From positions 20,751 through 84,750 of the forward strand of contig LUCM01004079.1 of the NCBI GenBank assembly GCA_008360955.1: a stretch of 64,000 nt of DNA. Reading direction: 5' to 3'. Below the pieces are notes generated by a model, which was given only the letters and a program-made list of their open reading frames with translations, did not search any database and was not told where the DNA came from. Below are positions 57,401 to 64,000 of the stretch, piece after piece. This stretch comes from Fasciolopsis buskii. Taxonomy: Eukaryota > Platyhelminthes > Trematoda > Plagiorchiida > Fasciolidae. A program made the position numbers and the translations under genes. Every line of letters starts with the position of its first letter. Within the stretch, counting starts at the first letter, position 1.

Positions 57401-60400
57401 ATGAAATTTACGAAAGCTATCTTACGCGTACATGTTTCCACCGGAGGAACGAGAGAGCAGATCAAGTGTTGGTTACGTCTCAACGGTACGAAACTAACCA
57501 GATTGATGTGACTAGGTCAAATCAGGTTGCGATAAATTAAACAGTTGTGTATTCGGTCACTCCATCTGATGCCATTCACATCTACTTCGTATGTGAAGCC
57601 AATTATCCTATTCACTTGACTACACTCGTTCACAATTGAGTCATTCAGTTCAAAAATGTCATCCGGAATAAAAAAATCGCTCAAGTAAGTCGCTAATGAT
57701 GTAGTAAAGGGATTAATTTTCTAACCCGGCGATAAGTATCTCGGCCAATAAATGATCAAGATGGGATTTCATTCGAACACCAACAAGCTGTCGATGTAGA
57801 CTTCACCGCTAAAAATAAACTGGACGTTCATAGTGGATTTCCACACTAACTTTGTGAAATTGCTTTTATGTAGTTTGCAGAAATGTGCCACTCACCTCGC
57901 TAAATGCTTGCATGTATACCATGCAGGTGAGATATTTTCGAATATGGAGTCGTGCTGCCAGGAGACGATTTCAGTCTTTTCACTGTCCGATTTCGCAGTA
58001 TAAATTTACAAATTGAAAGTGTTTAATAGGACCGAAGAAGAAAATCTAATCCAACCGACCCATCGCATGTGTTCATTTCTTTTTTCACCCCACATCTTTT
58101 ACCAAACCACAATCGGTGATATGCTTTTTCCCCTTCTCAAATCCGTTAATCATTTGACGATCAGCTAATCCGATCTCGTTTGTATTTTGACATCGGTCCT
58201 TGCGTGCTCCTCGATTCGTGTAAGTGTGCAAAGCTGAAAAAAACTCGTTTCCCCCTTAATTTATAATTCGCGTTGTTCAAACCGTCATATGGTTACAATG
58301 ATCGGAGAATTCAATAACCTACCCCTATCCATTGATCCTGTTAACTAATCAATATAATAGGCATATTTTCACTCTTGCTTATCCTAGGAAATAGCTGATG
58401 TGTGGACGAATCACTTCCATGGACAGGCTATCGTTTGCTCAATGAGAGACTGCAGAAAATAAGAGGATATTTGTGAATCCTAGACAATATTTCTTCTTAT
58501 GTGGGTAATTTCGTCGGGGCAACGAAATTCGGAATGCACTTCCATTGATTCTGCCAACCCTGATCTAACAGCATGCCAGCGATGATGTCAGCATGTCTGC
58601 TTACTAATAACCGAAAAACAGTACAAAACCTCGAATAACGAAAAATGGATCCCTTTCTGGGATTAATTAGATACACTACGCCATAAGTTACTTTTGACTA
58701 ACTAAGATATCCGTAACAGCTCTGGCATTCAGACTAATGCATCATTAACTTCATCCAGGTGTTCGTTATTGATCGCACATCCGTTGTGTGAAATCTCATT
58801 TGATAACATCGGGCAGAACAGTCAGTTTAGTGCCTTTATTCGTGGAGTAACTACTGACGAAACAGTTTTACAGGTTACGGTGACATTGGTGCGGTGTGGC
58901 GTACAAGCGTTTTTTAAATAGTTCATATTCAGGCCATGGAGGCATATCAAATGCGGCTTGTGCATGGTGGACTGAAGTGAATGAGTCAACAGACAAAAAC
59001 TGCAGATTTGTGGTTCAGATCTAGTCATAGGTCAAAGTAATTGGTGTAATTAATTCGTTCGTTCTCTCTTGATCAAACGTGGATTGGGCCACGGATATCT
59101 AGGTGCCTGAAGAAATTTCTGGGCGGTTGATGGAGAATAGTGCAATCGAATGCTCAGAATAACCGAAATCGAGAAGACCAGACAACTGAGTACACTTGAT
59201 TTTATGGTAGAAATTTTGTAAGTAGAACAAAGCGTTTCCGCAATAATTGCCGAGTGTTTTGACTTGACGAAGTGCGAACAAACGAATGTGTTCCGATTGC
59301 CTTAGTGTTCAGTCAAACCACCTGAGAAAATTCCTAATTATCGTAGTCGGCTTGTTCAAAAAACGGCAGGATGTAGAACTACGGTTAAGCACGTATTGCA
59401 AGCTGCCGAATCGGTCTTGTCCATAGCTTTTGCTGGCACATATGAGCAAAGGAAACAGTAATTTCGGACACCGTGTCGCAGGAATTCTGTGCTTCAGCGT
59501 CAGATTATTACTGTCAGTTTTATTCAAGGGACTAAGTCAGCCATTCAGACAATTTGTTAATGGAATCCATGACGAATGCCTGGGTAGCCAGCGGAACAAA
59601 GTCCGATCGGATAAAATAGTGGTTTATTTCTAGCCATGTGAATTAGAATCGATTCTGAAGTGAACTCCGGCCAACAGACTGTAAGGATTTGAGTTAGCAC
59701 CGTGTATGAATAAAGATGGGCCATATTACTTCAAGCCATCAAATCTGGTTGCTCTTGACTCGTTATGTGAAGCCCTATGCGACATGCTTAGCAAGGTTGT
59801 AGAGCAAATTGTTTAGTCTACTCTGCAAGTTAAGAAAAATGAAATCTACTACAACATCTCTTCCTCCCAGTTGGAGCAGACTAGTTTCATGCGCCTCGAC
59901 TAACACGGAACCAGCGTCACGTTGTCACAGAGTCTACCGAAAGTGCCAGCTTTTTGTCAGACAATAGGAAAACAAAAAAGATAAGCAGTTTTGGTTTCAT
60001 GCACTTTTAGATCAAATTTACTCTGTCTCCGCGTCCAACCGGAATTGCATGCTGAAATTAACGAAAGTCAAAAATCACCGGTAGGCTTTAGATAACAAAT
60101 AAATCCACACTTTGATCGGACGCATTGCTTAAAAAATGTTATTTACCAACTAACCGCGTTGTACGAAATGGTGGACAACAAAGGGACGAATGTAAAAATA
60201 GGACTGACTGACCCGGTTGTTTTTTTGCTCAATCAAGAAGGAACGTTTGGCACGTGGTGAAGTGAAATCTGTTTGGTTCACAATGTGTAGACAATGGTGT
60301 CGAGAACGCAGGGAAATGGGCGCTACATTTTAGGTTACCTGTACATCGAACAATCAGATACACTGAGAATGACCGGGATGGCTTAAATTATTCGCACTTT

Positions 60401-63400
60401 GTCGTGTCGGTCAAACAAATCACAAGTTTTTGCTGCTATATGCAACCAAGTAGGTCAGTAGGATGTGGAGAGATGTACCGGGGAGAAATTTTGGGAAAAT
60501 GTGGCTATTTTTGAATTCTTGCATTCTAGTCAAAGCTTTCATGAGACGGCAAAACTCCACTTCCACAGAGGAGCACATCTGTTGGTAATGAGTGCAAAAT
60601 TGGGCAAACATTGAACTTACCGTGTGCCCGAAAAAACAATTGAAATTCGAGACCGAAATACAACGTAAGCGCGATCGACGCAAGTTGCACCCATGGAAGT
60701 CAAAAGTGTTCCCAGTAAAACTCTCTATTTAATGGAATACGTGGGAAAAATGGAATGTGAATTCAGTATAACAAACTACGCTTGAGCATAGTCGATTGAA
60801 TGCGTCAACTAGGAAGCACGCTTTATAAAATCACTAATGCAATTATTTGGAAAGTTCTCTCGTATTCTCGGAGCCGCTTGATAGTTAGGGTTCGAGAGAG
60901 GAAAGTTATTCGAGAGTACAACCACACGTGTTTCGTATAACCAAAGCGCATCATTTATTTCAACGGACGACGTTGTTGTTGGGTTTCTGCTCACACGTTG
61001 ATGATGATCATTAAATTGGAAATGTTTCGTGCAAATCCATTAGGCGGAATAAACGACTCTTGGAAATAAACAACTTTTGCGGAAATGCTTTGTTAAAATA
61101 GACAGAATTCCGAGTAACGTGAATAGAACCGCGTTTCACCGGGCGATTACGTCCTGATTCACCAACCGAAGTTCGAATTACATAAACAAAACTTCTTTGT
61201 ATATTAGTATGAAAATTGGGCGGAACTGAGAGCTGTATGTGAAGCTAGCAAATTGATTGGATGAATAAAACTTTACGGATGCGCAACTTCTTTCGCGTAC
61301 GCCAAAGGAAAAAAAATTGACCAGATTTCACTTGCTAGTCACCGCCTGTGTTACTAAATTTTCCGTCAAATTAATCGCACGGGAACAAATGCAAAATTGA
61401 CGTCGTTTGGATGATCGCTTACTTGTTTTCACCCCGAGCAAAGCCGTTTTGTTTAACTGAATTCTTTGCCGACATTTAACCAGTAATCAGGACTCGCAGA
61501 TAAATGAAAGTCAAATTTCGGAGTGCTGCACACTGACCGCAAGGCGTTATCCGATAGTTTGTTGCTCACGGTTATCTACTATTTGCGTGTTAGTGCACAG
61601 TTCACTCGCCACGGGTACTAATACCATGACACAAGTACACAGAAGCACAATCATTAATATACAAGCTATGCGCCGGGATGCGTGCACTTTAAAGCAAATA
61701 TAACGTTTTCCACTCTACAATGTTCTATTTCCGGGACGTGAAAATTGGGAATCACATTCCAAACAATCTCCGAATGGAATTAGAAACATGACCACATACG
61801 CACGCACACACCTATGTGAACAAATTTCCGACCCTCGTTGGGTAACCTGAAGAACTAGTGGTCCAATAGGAACAAGCGATAATTCGTTCCAAAGGCTGTC
61901 ATTCAGTGGTGTTGGCCCCAAAATGCCCAAGGCATTTCACACTTATATGCATTGGTAAAACGAAGGAGAAATCTGATATGTTTGTTTTCCAAACCGATTT
62001 ATCTACAGCATTATTTGAAATATTTGTCTACCCCATGTTCAGAATCAAATGTATTTTTCTCATTAACTTGTAAATTTTAGGCACTTTGCGATAAGAAATC
62101 TCCACATATATATCACAAATTCACTTGAAAGGGTAAGTTGAGTTGCATTTATCTAGAGTGTAAACAAAACAATATCCAAGAGATGCCCGAGAAGACCTGA
62201 CCCTATTCTGGTTCGACCTTTGACACAACTGCTTAGGCACATGTGGGCAAACTTAATTTGGTTGGTTTTACATTTCGTTGCATACAAAATAGGAACCCTT
62301 AAACATGTGTTACTTTGGTAACCGGGCTATCTTCACCGGTTTTATGCGTACACCGATGTCGACCGCTTGACACATTTCAATTTGGTCACATAAGCCGATT
62401 TGCTTTTCGGAGTTAAGCTTGTGAACCGCCGATGTATTGAAAACCGTATTCATACCGACGGTCTTTTTGACTTGTTTTATCACGCAGCGTACAAACCAAG
62501 CAACTGCAAAACTGATGCGTCGATCCTATCCAAGCCTCCATTTTTGGATTAAAATCCACTCTGGATTCCGGCATGTGCTGAGCGCAGTGAACCGAAGTGT
62601 TTCTGTTTTGTGCTCACGTATGTTTGCGAAGCTCCTAGGTCTACAAATCGAGCCTCATTTGATTGCAGTAGTTCAAACATTATTCCCATGGTTCATGCAG
62701 ACGAACGTTGTAAGTTTAGTCATTTTGTAAAACCGGTTGACTTGAGCAGTTACCTGTGATCTGTAAACGCTTCTTATTTTCCATATGGTGTTTTTTAAAT
62801 GTCAACACTGTGCTATTATGATGCGAGTAGTCGGCAATATTGCTTTGATGTGATAAGCAAACAACCACAAGTTCTTAACGACGCGAGTTGGCATGCATAT
62901 CATAATATGATTCATTCTGTAACTTGTTCCTCGAAGCATGTTTTACGCCGACGTGCTCATAGCTTTCAGTTTGGCCGCGGATCTATCCCGTTAGCCGATA
63001 ATGGGTTACTTTATTGATCTCTTAGGGTGCAAAAAGACATTCGTGATAAATTGCCAACATCAACTGTCGATATGCATTCAGCATGGGTAACACGAACTGG
63101 GTGTACCACTGGTCGATAAGCCGAGCGGAAACGTCCAACGTGACATCGACGGATCAAGTGCATTTCTAGTTGAAATGGGGGATTCGCCAAGTGCTGTCTA
63201 CACTCAGTGTTCACTCGCGCAGATGATGCGAAGTGCTAGGCTCCACTGTGCTCTCGAATTTCGAGGACTAGTAAAATAAAGTTTTTAATCATTTCCGGTA
63301 TTTATTTTAGCAGTACGTGATCCTCTATGAGCTTTAAACACTCCACAGTGAAGTGTTAACATCCAAACCGTTGATCGGAATCCACTGGAAAGGTTTGCAA

Positions 63401-64000
63401 CTTTTCCGGTTCGATTGGGAGGTTTTGGAAATACCGGGGTCGGATACTCTAAATGAGGTGTAAATCCGGGAACGGAAAACATTGAGTCAAGTACTACGAA
63501 AACTTTACTATCTGGTCTGATTACCATTGGTTTGCCGAACTTTGATGAGATGCACCCAAGCTTCATTGTTTTCCAACGGAGACGGACTATCGGGCTTTGA
63601 GACCAGCCACTATAGTGAAGGAATTTTTGCAAGGTAGCCCAGATGTAATGAACAGTTTGATGTGTTAAAAATGCGACAAAATCATGGTGACGTTCATTGG
63701 TTCCGATTGCCAGAGTACGCGTTCTGTCTAAACTCCTGCAACAAGCATCATCTGAGCAATTTCCGCTCAGATAGGGAAGCACCTACTTACATTTGTACTC
63801 ATTTTATTCAACGAGAACTGGCAAATTGTTCAGGTCACGTGCCGCTTACTTCAGAATTATCTGGTGAGCAAATAGATTAGGAATTCAGCCGATATCCCAT
63901 TTTGGTCACCATATTATATCTTAACCATGATGCGTCACAAGCTCGTTAGGAAGAACAAGGTAAGATTAATTCACAACAAGTTGGTGCTCGTTCTGTTAGG
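57401..64000. other. Gene-poor right end
   Basis: The longest frame is 63285-63782 on the minus strand (165 codons). I recognise no domain, and one frame of this size is about what chance gives in a 64-kb window. Frames 62437-62730 and 60420-60683 are likewise unassigned. No repeat shared with the rest of the window was seen. Confidence 0.4.

Noticed and set aside
63285..63782. 165-codon minus-strand frame
   Set aside because: No domain, signal or codon pattern recognised; about one frame this long is expected by chance in the window.
1..64000. CRISPR arrays, rRNA genes, bacterial operons
   Set aside because: No regularly spaced direct repeats, no rRNA-like sequence, and gene density and intergenic structure are eukaryotic.

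Overview
The window looks like transposon-dense, gene-poor nuclear DNA of a flatworm, most likely a digenean fluke. The grounds are indirect: two classes of non-LTR reverse transcriptase that resemble the CR1-like and RTE-like elements common in trematodes, and a small tRNA-like repeat carrying a hammerhead ribozyme, an architecture known from the SM-alpha family of schistosomes. The base composition looks less AT-rich than a schistosome. The species cannot be fixed from the sequence.

Only one conventional host gene is recognisable: an uninterrupted, complete reading frame for a Na+/K+-ATPase beta subunit on the minus strand (38768-39709), with CCAAT boxes upstream and an AATAAA downstream. 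Nearly everything else that can be identified is mobile. There is an internally deleted RTE-type LINE (13643-15600, minus), two closely related CR1-like LINE copies in opposite orientation (33515-34865 minus, 47340-50110 plus), two more decayed LINE remnants (16660-17151, 30838-30960), at least six copies of a tRNA-headed SINE (tSINE: 386, 11699, 17322, 21472, 28226, 57180), and three copies of an unnamed short repeat (R3).

The most interesting layer is a set of small non-autonomous elements. The H family (8068, 24626, 32774, 52295) has a unit of about 360-400 bp that combines tRNA-like Pol III boxes with a hammerhead ribozyme; two copies (24684-24728 minus, 33196-33240 plus) have every core nucleotide and all three stems. 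Two copies are terminally redundant, as if made from a multimeric or circular template. The PAL family (4817, 18083, 43996, 57113) and a separate element at 18990-19370 end in very long hairpins, including a perfect 138-bp palindrome and 160-bp arms with one mismatch. These insertions are flanked by 11-12 bp direct repeats and share one asymmetric plan: an inverted copy abuts the direct repeat on one side, and a unique 3' tail abuts it on the other. This suggests a common retrotransposition route that leaves snap-back ends.

The long stretches between these elements show only short open frames of the size expected by chance. Exons of intron-rich genes could be hidden there but cannot be supported from sequence alone.
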